Source: an uncultured Pirellulaceae bacterium
GTDB taxonomy: Bacteria > Planctomycetota > Planctomycetia > Pirellulales > Pirellulaceae
Direction: 5' to 3'
DNA length: 23,569 bases
NCBI GenBank assembly: GCA_934278005.1
Contig: CAKQWG010000036.1
Coordinates: forward strand, 1 to 23,569
Shown: positions 15,225-23,362 of the stretch, piece by piece
Layout: every line of letters begins with the position of its first letter
Numbering within the stretch: the stretch's first letter is position 1
Made by a program: the position numbers and the translations under genes
Notes under the pieces: model-generated
Told to the model about the DNA's origin: nothing
Database searches by the model: none
Seen by the model: only the letters and a program-made list of their open reading frames with translations

Positions 15225-16667
15225 CTAGACGCGGCACAGTCGCAATGTAAAACAACTGCCTTGACCGACAGTGCTTTCGCAAACCAAACTACCGCCGAAC
15301 GTCGTAACGATTCGATTGGCGATAGCAAGTCCCAAACCCGTTCCTGCAATGCCGCGGCGACGCGCTTCGCTCGAGCGAAAGAACGGCTCAAATAGCTGCT
15401 CCAGATCGGCCTCAGAAATCCCGGGCCCAGCATCGATTACCTGAATCTGCACCTGGTCAGCGGATTCGTAAGCGCGCACCGTCACGGGTGTGCCGGGTGC
15501 GCTATATTTCAATGCGTTGAACACAAGGTTGTCAAGCACTCGCCCCAGCAGGCTCGAGTTCAATTTAGCGCATGAGTCCACGCGCAGTTGATTATCGAGC
15601 TGTATATCGCTAAATCGCGGATGAGTGGTCCACGTTGCCGCGTGCGATCCTAGCCACTGCTTCAGGTTTAATGCGCTCACAGCGACAGGCGCCGAGTCGG
15701 CCTCGCTACGAGCGAGGAATAACAGCGACTCGACGATCTCAAATAGCGTCTGGGTTTGGCCTCGCAAGACTTGCAAACTCGTCTCGTATTCGCTTTGACT
15801 GCGCGGACGACGCAGTGCCACGTCGATTTGTCCCATGAGCACTGTCAATGGCGTTCGCAGTTCATGTGCGGCATCGCCAGCAAACCTTCGCTGCTGGTCC
15901 ATCGCCGCTTGTTGCCGGTCGAGTAGGCGATTGAAGGCTCCCCCCAACTCGGAAAGTTCGTCATCCGCATCGCGCTGGATCAGTCGCGAACGGAAGTCGT
16001 TCCCCATGATGCCTTTCGCTTGATCTGCCATCGCCGTGACTGGGCTGAGGGCTTGCCGCACAAACCAGCGACCCAGCAGCGCGGCAAGACACCAAGCCAC
16101 CACTGGAAGAAGCGTTACCAACAGTGTCAGTCGCAACAAGATCGAATCGCGGGGAGCGGTCGAGCGACCGACTACGATGGTAAGCCGATCGAACTCGTCC
16201 AACTCTCGATCAATGGGTACCGGCCGCGGTGCCGCCAGACGCTGGTACATCATCGCTAGGCCATCAACCGCATCCGTGGCGAGACCTCTGTCCATCGCTG
16301 GCGTTTCCATTGCACCGCCAGACAGGGCATACAGCCTAGCTTTGTCCAGGAATCCTTCGTCGACTTCACGCGACCGCTCGACGACAAGACTGTGGTCGCC
16401 AACCACAACCCACTGGACCTCGCCGAATTCGTCGCTGCTTCCATAGTCGATGGAGTGTTCCAGTGGCTGCCACTTCACCTCAGTCTCTTCAACTTCTGCG
16501 GCTGCAGCCAGTGAACTCAGCACACTTCGCAATTCACTCTCGAACTGCGTGTCGATGTGCCTGCGCGTGACCGTATAAAATATCGAAGAATAGACCACCA
16601 AAATGAAGCCGAGCGCGGCAAGAAAGAAAATGGAAACGCGATTCGTGAGGTTCATCGGTCGCATCAC
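15225..16667 (-). CDS. HAMP-domain sensor histidine kinase
   Basis: A 480-residue membrane kinase. The first helix is at about 11-32 and a sensor region of about 145 residues lies outside the membrane. A second helix at about 177-198 is followed by HAMP (about 199-255), the HisKA box GDAAH268-ELRTPL, and a HATPase domain with N box NALKYSA, G1 DAGPGI and G2 GTGLGLAIA. It phosphorylates the response regulator encoded just upstream; stop and start overlap in ATGA (16664-16667). The sensor domain has no recognised ligand site; it is rich in acidic residues with two Met-containing stretches (GGAMETPAMDRG and GLAMMYQR), so metal sensing is possible but unproven. Architecture resembles CusS/PcoS/QseC-type kinases. 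Confidence 0.92.
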   Translation of the reverse strand: MMRPMNLTNRVSIFFLAALGFILVVYSSIFYTVTRRHIDTQFESELRSVLSSLAAAAEVEETEVKWQPLEHSIDYGSSDEFGEVQWVVVGDHSLVVERSREVDEGFLDKARLYALSGGAMETPAMDRGLATDAVDGLAMMYQRLAAPRPVPIDRELDEFDRLTIVVGRSTAPRDSILLRLTLLVTLLPVVAWCLAALLGRWFVRQALSPVTAMADQAKGIMGNDFRSRLIQRDADDELSELGGAFNRLLDRQQAAMDQQRRFAGDAAHELRTPLTVLMGQIDVALRRPRSQSEYETSLQVLRGQTQTLFEIVESLLFLARSEADSAPVAVSALNLKQWLGSHAATWTTHPRFSDIQLDNQLRVDSCAKLNSSLLGRVLDNLVFNALKYSAPGTPVTVRAYESADQVQIQVIDAGPGISEADLEQLFEPFFRSSEARRRGIAGTGLGLAIANRIVTTFGGSLVCESTVGQGSCFTLRLCRV

Positions 16668-17341
16668 GACGGCAAATCCAAGATATAGCCCTGGCCGCGT
16701 CGAGTTTGGATCACGCGCGGACCAAACTTTTCCAATTTCCGACGCAAGTCTTTGACGTGTACTTCGAGCGTGTTGGACAGACCGTCAAAGTTTTCGTCCC
16801 ACACGGTTTCGTAGATTCGAGTGCGCGAGAGTACCCGACCGGGGTGGCGTAGAAACATCGTCAACAGCGACAGCTCCTTGGCCGTCAAGTCGAGTGGTGC
16901 ACTGCCTCGGCTCGCTCGCTGCTGGGCTAGGTCAATGCGAATGTCGCGGTATTCCAGTAGCAACGAATCAGACTGGTTCGGCCTGCGCAACAGCGAACGA
17001 ACGCGAGCCAACAGCTCTTCAAACGCAAACGGCTTGGTGAGGTAGTCATCTGCTCCCGCATCCAGTCCTGTGACTCGTTCGCTAACCCCGTCACGGGCGG
17101 TCAGGAACAACACAGGTGTAGTTCGATTTTTCTGACGGAACCGCTGCAGAATCTGCAGCCCATCTTCACCTGGGAGCCACCAGTCGAGGATGACCAAATC
17201 CCAAGTTTCGCTTTGCAAACGCAACCAGGCATACCGTCCGTCCTCGGCGTGCGAGACCGTATAGCCCTCCTCGGTCAGGCCGCGGATCAAAAAGTCCGAG
17301 ATGCCAGGCTCGTCCTCAACAATCAATATGCGAATACTCAT
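16664..17341 (-). CDS. OmpR/PhoB-family response regulator
   Basis: A 225-residue regulator. The receiver domain has the acidic pocket VEDE (D10, E11), the phosphoacceptor Asp53 in VILDWWLPG, the T/A switch FLTARD and the conserved Lys in YLTKPF. The winged-helix DNA-binding domain begins near 128 (LDLTAKELSLL...LSRTRIYETVW...NTLEVHVKDLRRKLE...RRGQGY). It resembles the CusR/PcoR/QseB group, but this does not fix the signal. Only a weak ribosome binding site precedes the ATG. A perfect 22-bp palindrome lies 77 bases upstream of the start and may be its own operator. First gene of the response regulator-kinase unit. Confidence 0.93.
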   Translation of the reverse strand: MSIRILIVEDEPGISDFLIRGLTEEGYTVSHAEDGRYAWLRLQSETWDLVILDWWLPGEDGLQILQRFRQKNRTTPVLFLTARDGVSERVTGLDAGADDYLTKPFAFEELLARVRSLLRRPNQSDSLLLEYRDIRIDLAQQRASRGSAPLDLTAKELSLLTMFLRHPGRVLSRTRIYETVWDENFDGLSNTLEVHVKDLRRKLEKFGPRVIQTRRGQGYILDLPS

Positions 17342-17417
17342 CTGCGGGTCTTTTGAAGCACGGGTCGTCTAAGTCTCAACTCAGTATGCCTGATTGAGAT
17401 GAAAAATGCATAAGCCG

Positions 17418-17439
17418 GACATGAAGAATTCTTCATGTC
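17418..17439. promoter_or_regulatory. Perfect 22-bp palindrome, candidate operator
   Basis: The half-site GACATGAAGAA is followed directly by its exact complement, with no spacer. AGCC/GGCT outside it (17413-17416, 17443-17446) pair again. It lies between the divergent response regulator (start 17341) and a small membrane-protein ORF (start 17598). No T-run or gene end is nearby, so it is not a terminator. Position and symmetry fit a dimer binding site for autoregulation by the OmpR-type regulator or by another factor. Confidence 0.65.
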
Positions 17440-17597
17440 GCTGGCTAGAGCTGGATTGTAAGCCTGAATTTTCCCGGCTGGCAAGCAATTTGTCCAAGAT
17501 GAATTAAGTATTAGATTCACCTCAGCAACGCTTTAGGACCGAGCCCGATAGTGGTGGTGATACGTTCAGCTCTTAACTATCTCGCCGGGAAGAAGAC

Positions 17598-17735
17598 ATG
17601 ACCAACATAGTTTTTCTAGTTCAATGTACAGCTTTGATCACCGCCGCCATCCTCGTGTGGGCTTATGTCGGCGCAGTTGTCCGAAAGGTACTCTATCAGC
17701 CAAGTGAAGCTGCAGATGACTCGTTCAACCATTAG
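17598..17735 (+). CDS. Small single-helix membrane protein (45 aa), unknown
   Basis: ATG 17598 follows GGGAAGAAG (17587-17595), a plausible ribosome binding site. The 45 residues form a hydrophobic segment (IVFLVQCTALITAAILVWAY, about 4-23), then VGAVVRKVLYQPSEAADDSF as a short charged tail, so one membrane helix with the C-terminus probably inside. It is divergent from the response regulator, with the 22-bp palindrome between them, and its last 11 bases overlap the end of fetB on the other strand. No family recognised. It could be a regulatory small protein for the neighbouring kinase or transporter, or a chance ORF. Confidence 0.5.
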   Translation: MTNIVFLVQCTALITAAILVWAYVGAVVRKVLYQPSEAADDSFNH

Positions 17736-18528
17736 TACGCTTGGACGATATGCTTCGGCTAAGAAACTGATGGTCACTATTGAATAGTCTTAAGAAGCTC
17801 AACATGACGACGCCGACGGTCCCCAGCGCAGTGGCCGACGCAATTAGAAACATGATCACTATTTGGTATTTGACTGCCTGCAGCGGAGCCATGCCAGATA
17901 TGAGTTGGCCGGTCATCATGCCAGGTAAACTGACAATGCCCACGACCATCATCGAGTTGATAATGGGAGTCATGCCGGTCCGAATCGCATGCTGTGCGGT
18001 GCTACGGGACGCCTCCCAACGCGTGGCGCCCAGGGCCAACAGCGATTCCACGCGGTCTCGGTGGGCTACCAGGGCTTCGGTATAAGTATTCAGTCCGACG
18101 GAGATCCCATTGAGTGTATTGCCAAGAACCATGCCCAGTAGTGGTATTGCATATTGCGGCTGATACCAGTGATCGATTCCTTGTAGCACGGCCAGCAGCG
18201 CAAAAGCGGTGACGCTCCACGAGCTAGCCCATATCGACAGAATGGTGTTGAACCAAATGCCAGGGTAACGACGTTGATTGCGATGGGCCGCTGTCAGTCC
18301 AGCCACAAAGGTCATCAGGCACCCCAGTCCCACCACGACATACCAGCGATCCAGGTGGAACACCCACTGCAGTACAAATCCGACAAGCACGAGTTGCACG
18401 ACCGTCCGCAGGCTGGCAATGAGCAGCGACTTTTCCATGCGCAGTCGAAGCAAGATGGAGATCGCGCCACTAACGACGATCAGCCCAGACGCCAAAGCCA
18501 CCTGCCAGTAGGTTATTTCGCTATACAT
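17725..18528 (-). CDS. fetB: FetB-family (UPF0014) ABC transporter permease
   Basis: A 267-residue integral membrane protein with about seven hydrophobic helices. Family patterns visible are LRTVVQLVLVGFVL, MVLGNTLNGISVGLNTY, the cytoplasmic LLALGATRWEASR loop and MMVVGIVSLPGMMTGQLISG. E. coli FetB (YbbM) forms with FetA a putative iron exporter that lowers oxidative damage. The start overlaps the end of fetA by 16 bases, so the pair is translated together. The end overlaps a small ORF on the opposite strand by 11 bases. The exported metal cannot be read from the sequence. Confidence 0.9.
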   Translation of the reverse strand: MYSEITYWQVALASGLIVVSGAISILLRLRMEKSLLIASLRTVVQLVLVGFVLQWVFHLDRWYVVVGLGCLMTFVAGLTAAHRNQRRYPGIWFNTILSIWASSWSVTAFALLAVLQGIDHWYQPQYAIPLLGMVLGNTLNGISVGLNTYTEALVAHRDRVESLLALGATRWEASRSTAQHAIRTGMTPIINSMMVVGIVSLPGMMTGQLISGMAPLQAVKYQIVIMFLIASATALGTVGVVMLSFLRLFNSDHQFLSRSISSKRTNG

Positions 18529-19238
18529 ATCGCTCCCCGAGCCATACGGATCGCCCGATCAGAAACTCGCTGTGCCTGCTGCATATCGTGAGACACCCAT
18601 ACGGTCGCGCGCCCTCCGCGGTGCTCTTCAGTCCAACTGGCAATCAGTTTCTCCACCAACTGGCCTGTGCCTGCATCCAGCGCCGCCGTCGGCTCATCCA
18701 AAAGCAGAACCACTGGATCGAGCTGTAGGGCTCGTAGCAATGCGGCCAACTGTGCCTCGCCACCCGAGAGGTCGCGCTGCTGTTTCGCTAAGAACGACTC
18801 ATCGCGTTGCAGCGCTTCGAGCATGCGAACGATTCGGCTTGGGGCAAACTGCTTGCCATGATGGATCTTCATCAAGAACGGTTGGCGGAGGTAATCTTCG
18901 ACCGTGCCTTCGGCAATGGCGGGCCGCTGGTGAAGATAAATGACTCGGCTGCGGTAGTCGGGCACCTGTGCGCCCGATACGCGCTCGCCGCGCCAGAGTA
19001 CTGCGCCAGCGTCGAGCGGATCGAGCATCGCCAAGCATCGCAGCAGCAAAGTCTTTCCGCTTCCAGTGGGACCTACCAGCGCGATCCGATCGCCGGCATC
19101 GACCCCAAAGCAAACGTCATCCAGCAAGGGCCGCCCGGCGGCTAGTCGCGTTACTCCACGAGCCTGCAAGAGGCGCGGCGGTGTGTCGGATGAGGTGCTG
19201 CGTTGATTCAAGAAAATATTGGCTGCCATATGCCGCAT
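18513..19238 (-). CDS. fetA: FetA-family ABC transporter ATP-binding protein
   Basis: A 241-residue ATPase with Walker A GPTGSGKT (about 56-63), Q-loop YLHQRP, signature LSGGE, Walker B VVLLLDEP, D-loop AALD and switch His in WVSHD. It is paired by overlap with the FetB-type permease, which makes FetA the best name; the short single-domain form also fits. The N-terminal 25 residues are extra and uncertain: ATG 19229 (fourth codon) or a later start are alternatives. Upstream (19239-19515) I see no other gene. Confidence 0.88.
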   Translation of the reverse strand: MRHMAANIFLNQRSTSSDTPPRLLQARGVTRLAAGRPLLDDVCFGVDAGDRIALVGPTGSGKTLLLRCLAMLDPLDAGAVLWRGERVSGAQVPDYRSRVIYLHQRPAIAEGTVEDYLRQPFLMKIHHGKQFAPSRIVRMLEALQRDESFLAKQQRDLSGGEAQLAALLRALQLDPVVLLLDEPTAALDAGTGQLVEKLIASWTEEHRGGRATVWVSHDMQQAQRVSDRAIRMARGAICIAK

Positions 19239-19515
19239 TGTCGCACATCGGCGGCCAAACGGAACACGCTGTGCCGAGTGCTAACCAGACTTTTCAGCAC
19301 CACGAGAAATCGAGAAAATCCGGGTATTTTGAGCGAACGAGCGCATCATTCGAGCGCCCATGGTACCTTTTATTAAAGGGGCCGTAGCGTGAGCAGATCG
19401 ACAGACGCGGCCCATTCTCGAGCCAACTTCCTAATGGGGGATACGATCGAAATGTTATTTAAGCACTCGGCGCATTTCATTCCGTTACTTGTCTCATCTG
19501 CATCGGAACCCGCAC

Positions 19516-19887
19516 ATGACTCTACTCTCTTGGAATCTATTAGCTGTTCAGTCTAATGCACCTCGCTACAGGGCGCTGCTCATCCTGTGGACGATGTTTG
19601 GCATCACTTTGTCGCTCACTGTTTGCAAGTGCCATGCACAAGCTACTGTAAGCGGTGCGGATGCAGAATCGCCGCCGAAGCCCACTTTGATTTCAGCGAA
19701 CACCAGCCGTTACGGAGTAGGTCAAGTTGAAATGCCACTCTCACTTGCCGTCGCAAGTGGTTGGCATTCCGACCAGAGCCTCGAAATCAAAAGCTCGGAT
19801 TGCCAGATTTGGCTAACGGTACACTCGCAGCTGAGCACCGCAGAGCCGGCTCGCCTGTCGGCTCTCAGTCTCCGGCCGTCCCCATAA
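19516..19887 (+). CDS. Signal-peptide ORF, probable N-terminus of a frameshifted secreted WD40 protein
   Basis: Starts at ATG 19516 with GGAA nine bases upstream. It encodes a signal-peptide-like segment (basic APRYR, then ALLILWTMFGITLSLTVC, cleavage near CHAQA) and about 80 further residues. The open frame ends at 19887 within the next ORF, which is in another frame and carries the WD40 repeats without any ATG. The simplest reading is one secreted WD40 gene with a frameshift somewhere between about 19728 and 19887, by mutation or sequence error. The alternative is two overlapping genes. Confidence 0.5.
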   Translation: MTLLSWNLLAVQSNAPRYRALLILWTMFGITLSLTVCKCHAQATVSGADAESPPKPTLISANTSRYGVGQVEMPLSLAVASGWHSDQSLEIKSSDCQIWLTVHSQLSTAEPARLSALSLRPSP

Positions 19888-20801
19888 TTGGCTTGAGCAT
19901 CAAGCCTGCCACTCAACTCAGTTCCAGGCTTACGATCACTCGCGAGCAAGCCCTGACCAATGCCACCTTTTCAAACCGCGGTGAGCATCTATTAGTGGGC
20001 GGATTTGATCGAGCGGCTCACCTTTTGGATGCCCGAGAGCTACGGGAGCTGCTTGTTTTACGCGGTCATCAGAGTGTGATTTGGACAGTTGCATTGTCGC
20101 CCAATGGAAGACTGGCAGTGACGGGAAGCGAAGACCGAACACTCCGCTTTTGGAACGCCCAGACGGGACAGGAGCTGCGCAGGTTTCTCGCTGATGGAAT
20201 CTATTCCTGCGCAAGATTCTCTGCCGATGGCAAGTCTGTCTTCGCCACCAACTGGGACGGAAAAGTACGCATCATTGAACTTCCCAGCTTCAGGCTCAAG
20301 CCTACAATCGTCTGTGAACAACCAGCCCTAGACATCGCAATCTTCCACGACGGCAAGCGATTCTTGGTCGGTACGCCATCCGGCGAGATACTCCTTTACG
20401 ACGTAGCCACCAGGCAATTAGTCCAGCGATTTTCCGGACATACGGCGACGGTGCACAGCGTCGCCCTGTTCGCTGACGGAAAGCACTTTTTATCAGCTAG
20501 CCACGATCACACCTTGCGATTATGGAATGTAGCCGCCAGCTCAACCGACGCAATCTATCGCGGGCACACCGCAGCGGTACACGAGGTTCGACTGGCGCCG
20601 CGTGAAAGTGAGTTCGTTTCCTGCAGTGCAGATGGCACCGTGCGGCTTTGGGATCTCAACTCAGCAACTCCCTTGGCAAGCTTTTCGGCAGGCAGAGACA
20701 TCCGCGGGATTAGTATTTCTCCAGATGGTTCAACCGTCGCTGCTGTCAGCATGGACGGCACTTTGCAACTGCTGATGATCAGTGACGCCCAGAGTAAATG
20801 A
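19761..20801 (+). CDS. WD40-repeat seven-bladed propeller protein
   Basis: Contains seven consecutive WD40-like blades ending in strand motifs such as DRTLRFWN, DHTLRLWN and DGTVRLWD, with GH dipeptides before blades 2, 5 and 6 (RGHQS, SGHTA, RGHTA). This is exactly one closed propeller, usually a protein-interaction platform. The frame opens after TGA 19728-19730 and has no ATG or convincing GTG before the first blade; only TTG 19761 or later rare starts are available, without a good ribosome binding site. An upstream ORF in a different frame supplies a signal peptide. Many planctomycete WD40 proteins are exported, so this is probably the body of that secreted protein. No partner is known. 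Confidence 0.8.
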   Translation: MAFRPEPRNQKLGLPDLANGTLAAEHRRAGSPVGSQSPAVPIIGLSIKPATQLSSRLTITREQALTNATFSNRGEHLLVGGFDRAAHLLDARELRELLVLRGHQSVIWTVALSPNGRLAVTGSEDRTLRFWNAQTGQELRRFLADGIYSCARFSADGKSVFATNWDGKVRIIELPSFRLKPTIVCEQPALDIAIFHDGKRFLVGTPSGEILLYDVATRQLVQRFSGHTATVHSVALFADGKHFLSASHDHTLRLWNVAASSTDAIYRGHTAAVHEVRLAPRESEFVSCSADGTVRLWDLNSATPLASFSAGRDIRGISISPDGSTVAAVSMDGTLQLLMISDAQSK

Positions 20802-20898
20802 AGGACGATGCGGACATCAGTTTTTCAGAGAAGTTTTTTACTAGGTTGGAAGAGCGGTCTGCAAGAGTGGAGAGTGGAGAGTGGGGAAGTGGGACGTA

Positions 20899-20950
20899 GT
20901 CAAGGGGCGTGGTCAAGTGGCATGGTCAAGTGGCGTGGTCAAGGGGCGGA
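20899..20950 (+). repeat. 13-bp tandem repeat, four copies
   Basis: Four contiguous units GTCAAGTGGCGTG (with G/T and A/G variants) at 20899, 20912, 20925 and 20938. They lie in a repeat-rich spacer (20802-21334) with no supported gene. The flanks at about 20867-20893 and 20968-20998 are purine-rich (GAGAGTGG and GAGGGGA motifs). This looks like slippage-grown spacer DNA. Confidence 0.9.
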
Positions 20951-20989
20951 GGTAAATGGCAAGTGGGTGAGGGGTGAGGGGAGAGGGGA

Positions 20990-21026
20990 GAGGGGAGAAC
21001 GACGCGGAGCGTCGTGCCACACTGCT
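20990..21026 (+). repeat. 37-bp direct repeat with hairpin, copy 1
   Basis: Identical over 37 bases to 21172-21208. The middle ACGACGC-GGA-GCGTCGT forms a 7-bp stem with a 3-base loop, followed by GCCACACTGCT. No coding sequence overlaps it. It looks like a short dispersed palindromic repeat. Confidence 0.9.
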
Positions 21027-21171
21027 CGCCGCGGATTCTGCTTAGCTGCGACCAACATCGTCAGCCGGCGACGAGGGGCGACTTTTTAGCCAACCATCTT
21101 CTAACCTTATACCACTGGTTGGAGCTCGACCAATGTCTTCTAAGAATGGTATGGGGAGGTAGATGAGTGCG

Positions 21172-21208
21172 GAGGGGAGAACGACGCGGAGCGTCGTGCC
21201 ACACTGCT
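21172..21208 (+). repeat. 37-bp direct repeat with hairpin, copy 2
   Basis: Exact second copy of the 20990-21026 unit, 182 bases downstream. The sequences diverge immediately after ACTGCT and before GAGGGG, which defines the unit borders. Confidence 0.9.
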
Positions 21209-21334
21209 GCGCCGGTTTGCAGAGTGGTCTGCAGAAGTGAGACGCTGAGTGGCGCAGAGAGCGACTTCTAACGAGTCAGTCGTGGCTTCTCTGCGGTCAT
21301 CAGCGTCATCAGCGTCTCTGCTTTTTCGGCATTT

Positions 21335-22426
21335 CTACTGTTCGGTAGACGCTACCTCACCACCGTTGCGAGTTCCCAACGCGCTGTAGATCAGTAGATC
21401 AATCGAATTGGACAAGAACTTGACCGAGCCATCACCAATGCCGAAGTTAGCCCCACCGGTATGGTTGCTGCCGAAACTGAGTTCGTAGGCAGCAAAGGCA
21501 GCCGAGCCCTGATCGACGTGCGGCAAGTTCATTCTGACTCCGGTTGAACCTAAGACTTCTGACATGTCGCCCTGTCCTGTCGTATCGATGTCATCGCTGC
21601 CGATCGCCCAGTGATCTTTGCGGCCGAAGTTGGGCGCGTTGTTTTCGCGAACGACGCCCATATCGGGAATCGTGTACAAGTCGGGTTCAGCTTCGCCGAT
21701 CGAGATCGTATTGGACGTTCCGTCGCTGATCGAGCCCATGGTCGCCCCGCCCAGCCCATAGCCTTTGCCATCGCGTACGATGCGTTGATGATGCATCTTC
21801 TGAATGAAGATCCCATCGAGGTCGGCGATGGCTTCGGTGTTGCCAGTCCCACCCCAGGGCGCGGGTACATTCTGTTGTCGTCGATCATTCGTCAATTTCC
21901 CTGAGACGCAACCAAGATAATTCATCGGTGCGCGGCGTTGGACGATCCAGTTGTCACCAGAGATATCAGCGATGGACATCGGAACGGCCGACGATGGGCA
22001 ACGATACGGAGGAATGTTAGCTTCACAAGCAAAGATGTTTTTGAACTGAGCATACGACCGGTCGTTCAGCGCCGTCTGACCATCGATGCCAGGCAGACCG
22101 CAGGCAAATTGGAAATTGCCACCGCTGTCCTCTTGAAAGGTTAGCGTTTCATACAGATTACCCTGTTCGATGAACGGCAAAATGAGTGCGGACCAAGCTG
22201 TCCCCACACCAAACTCGGCCGCCATGGGAAAGGCCTTGTGCACATCGTGAAAGTTGTGAGTGGCCAGCACAATATTCTTGACATTGTTTTGACAACTCAT
22301 ACGCCGCGCCGCTTCGCGCGCCGCTTGCACAGCGGGGAGCAGCAGCCCGACTAAAATGCCGATGATGGCAATCACCACCAGCAGCTCGACGAGCGTAAAC
22401 GCATGGCTGCGTTTCAGATGAGACAT
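21335..22426 (-). CDS. DUF1559 domain protein with type IV pilin-like N-terminus
   Basis: A 363-residue protein of the planctomycete-expanded DUF1559 family. The N-terminus, SHAFTLVELLVVIAIIGILV followed by GLLLPAVQAAREAARR, is a prepilin cleavage/methylation motif (cleavage before F of FTLVE) and helix. The family C-terminus NHTGGANFGIGDGSVKFLS and LGTRNGGEV is present. Such proteins are thought to be pseudopilin-like and exported; the exact role is unknown. ATG 22426 is chosen because AGGAG lies eight bases upstream and the prepilin leader is then short and basic (MSHLKRSHA); the longer frame to 22501 overlaps the preceding gene. It follows the lipoprotein gene by 28 bases, so they form an operon. 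Confidence 0.95.
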   Translation of the reverse strand: MSHLKRSHAFTLVELLVVIAIIGILVGLLLPAVQAAREAARRMSCQNNVKNIVLATHNFHDVHKAFPMAAEFGVGTAWSALILPFIEQGNLYETLTFQEDSGGNFQFACGLPGIDGQTALNDRSYAQFKNIFACEANIPPYRCPSSAVPMSIADISGDNWIVQRRAPMNYLGCVSGKLTNDRRQQNVPAPWGGTGNTEAIADLDGIFIQKMHHQRIVRDGKGYGLGGATMGSISDGTSNTISIGEAEPDLYTIPDMGVVRENNAPNFGRKDHWAIGSDDIDTTGQGDMSEVLGSTGVRMNLPHVDQGSAAFAAYELSFGSNHTGGANFGIGDGSVKFLSNSIDLLIYSALGTRNGGEVASTEQ

Positions 22427-22454
22427 GACTGAACTCCTTGAGAAAGAAACAGAA

Positions 22455-22904
22455 CTACTTGGATTTGATGTCAAAATCGAAATTATTTTCGCCGCTGACA
22501 ACGGTCACTTTTTCAGTGGTCGTGCTCGGCTCTTCGTATACGCTCGGAAATAAATTGCGAACTCCGCCGCTCACCTCACTTGGCTTGACCGTAAACGGCA
22601 GTGGCTTGCCCGCCTTGTCCACCCAAGCCACGAACGTGACCTTGTACTTGCCCGGCCAGATCCCCTCATCGCCTTGAGGATGCTTGATTTCGAACGCCCC
22701 GTTCTCATCGGTCACACCGAAGCCAAAACCATGTCGGTCGGGATCAAATTTTTGAGCGTCAGGGAAGAAGCCAACCTTACAGTTCGCAACCGGTTTGCCA
22801 TCCAGCTTCAGAGTCCCATGCGCGGTTTGCATCTGCGGCTTGCACCCACCAACCAAAGCAACCGAGGCAACCATTAACACAGCAGTGATACGCTGAAACC
22901 ACAT
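22455..22904 (-). CDS. Small lipoprotein with carboxypeptidase-regulatory-like fold
   Basis: A 149-residue protein. The signal ITAVLMVASVALVGGC carries a lipobox ending at Cys about 21. Then comes a single beta domain with the pattern HGTLKLDGKPVANCKVGFFPD...GVTDENGAFEIKHP...WPGKYKVTFV, typical of the planctomycete lipoproteins that resemble carboxypeptidase regulatory/transthyretin-like domains and are encoded beside DUF1559 genes. The start at 22904 places GAGGG about ten bases upstream; a longer frame to 23030 has no signal peptide at its start and runs through a repeat. Probably a surface-associated partner of the DUF1559 protein; the function is not known. Confidence 0.87.
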   Translation of the reverse strand: MWFQRITAVLMVASVALVGGCKPQMQTAHGTLKLDGKPVANCKVGFFPDAQKFDPDRHGFGFGVTDENGAFEIKHPQGDEGIWPGKYKVTFVAWVDKAGKPLPFTVKPSEVSGGVRNLFPSVYEEPSTTTEKVTVVSGENNFDFDIKSK

Positions 22905-22960
22905 TCGATGAACCCTCGCAAGATACGAAAAATACAACTGCAATAAAGCTCGCCCGTGAC

Positions 22961-23019
22961 TGTTGTTGGTGCAAGTTGTTAGTGGACAAGCTGTTGGTGG
23001 ACAATCTCTTGGCGGCCAG
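22961..23019. repeat. Degenerate 15-bp tandem repeat upstream of the lipoprotein gene
   Basis: Units GTTGTTAGTGGACAA (22975) and GCTGTTGGTGGACAA (22990) are clear, with weaker relatives before (22961-22974) and after (23005-23019). They lie in the leader or promoter region of the lipoprotein-DUF1559 pair. The remainder of 22905-23449 shows no supported gene. Confidence 0.7.
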
Positions 23020-23362
23020 CCTCTGGCCAACTAACAATTTCAAGTGGTTAAAAATTACAGCAAACAGCTTCTACGACGACCGCTTCAACCTTACATAATC
23101 GCCCTACAACACCGCCACACCATTGGCGCAGACCTTGCCCTAACATTAAGTAAACTACATTTTTGGCCAATCTGTCAACAATCTTCGTGGCAAAATGCTG
23201 CATTACTCAGCAATAAAACCGCCTTAACATGGCGACAGCGAGGGAAAAAACCACTTTGGTTGAGGATATTGCTGCATCGAGGGCCGCCCGCTACCGCTCT
23301 GTATTGGTGCCAGTAGGTTGCTTGCCTGTCCACTTGAGCACGCCGTTGGCCAGGCTCTGAGC

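Noticed and set aside
19788..19793. Programmed -1 frameshifting at TCAAAAG to join signal peptide and WD40 frames
   Set aside because: The run of four A does not form a proper heptamer in the incoming frame and no stimulatory stem is evident; an indel is simpler.
20808..21089. 93-aa ORF downstream of the WD40 gene
   Set aside because: It is made of translated tandem repeats and purine tract (Gly/Arg/Glu-rich low complexity), so it is not a credible protein.
23044..23316. 90-aa + strand ORF in the spacer left of the PEP-CTERM gene
   Set aside because: No ribosome binding site, no domain and no hydrophobic pattern; the start lies next to the repeat-rich leader of the divergent lipoprotein gene.
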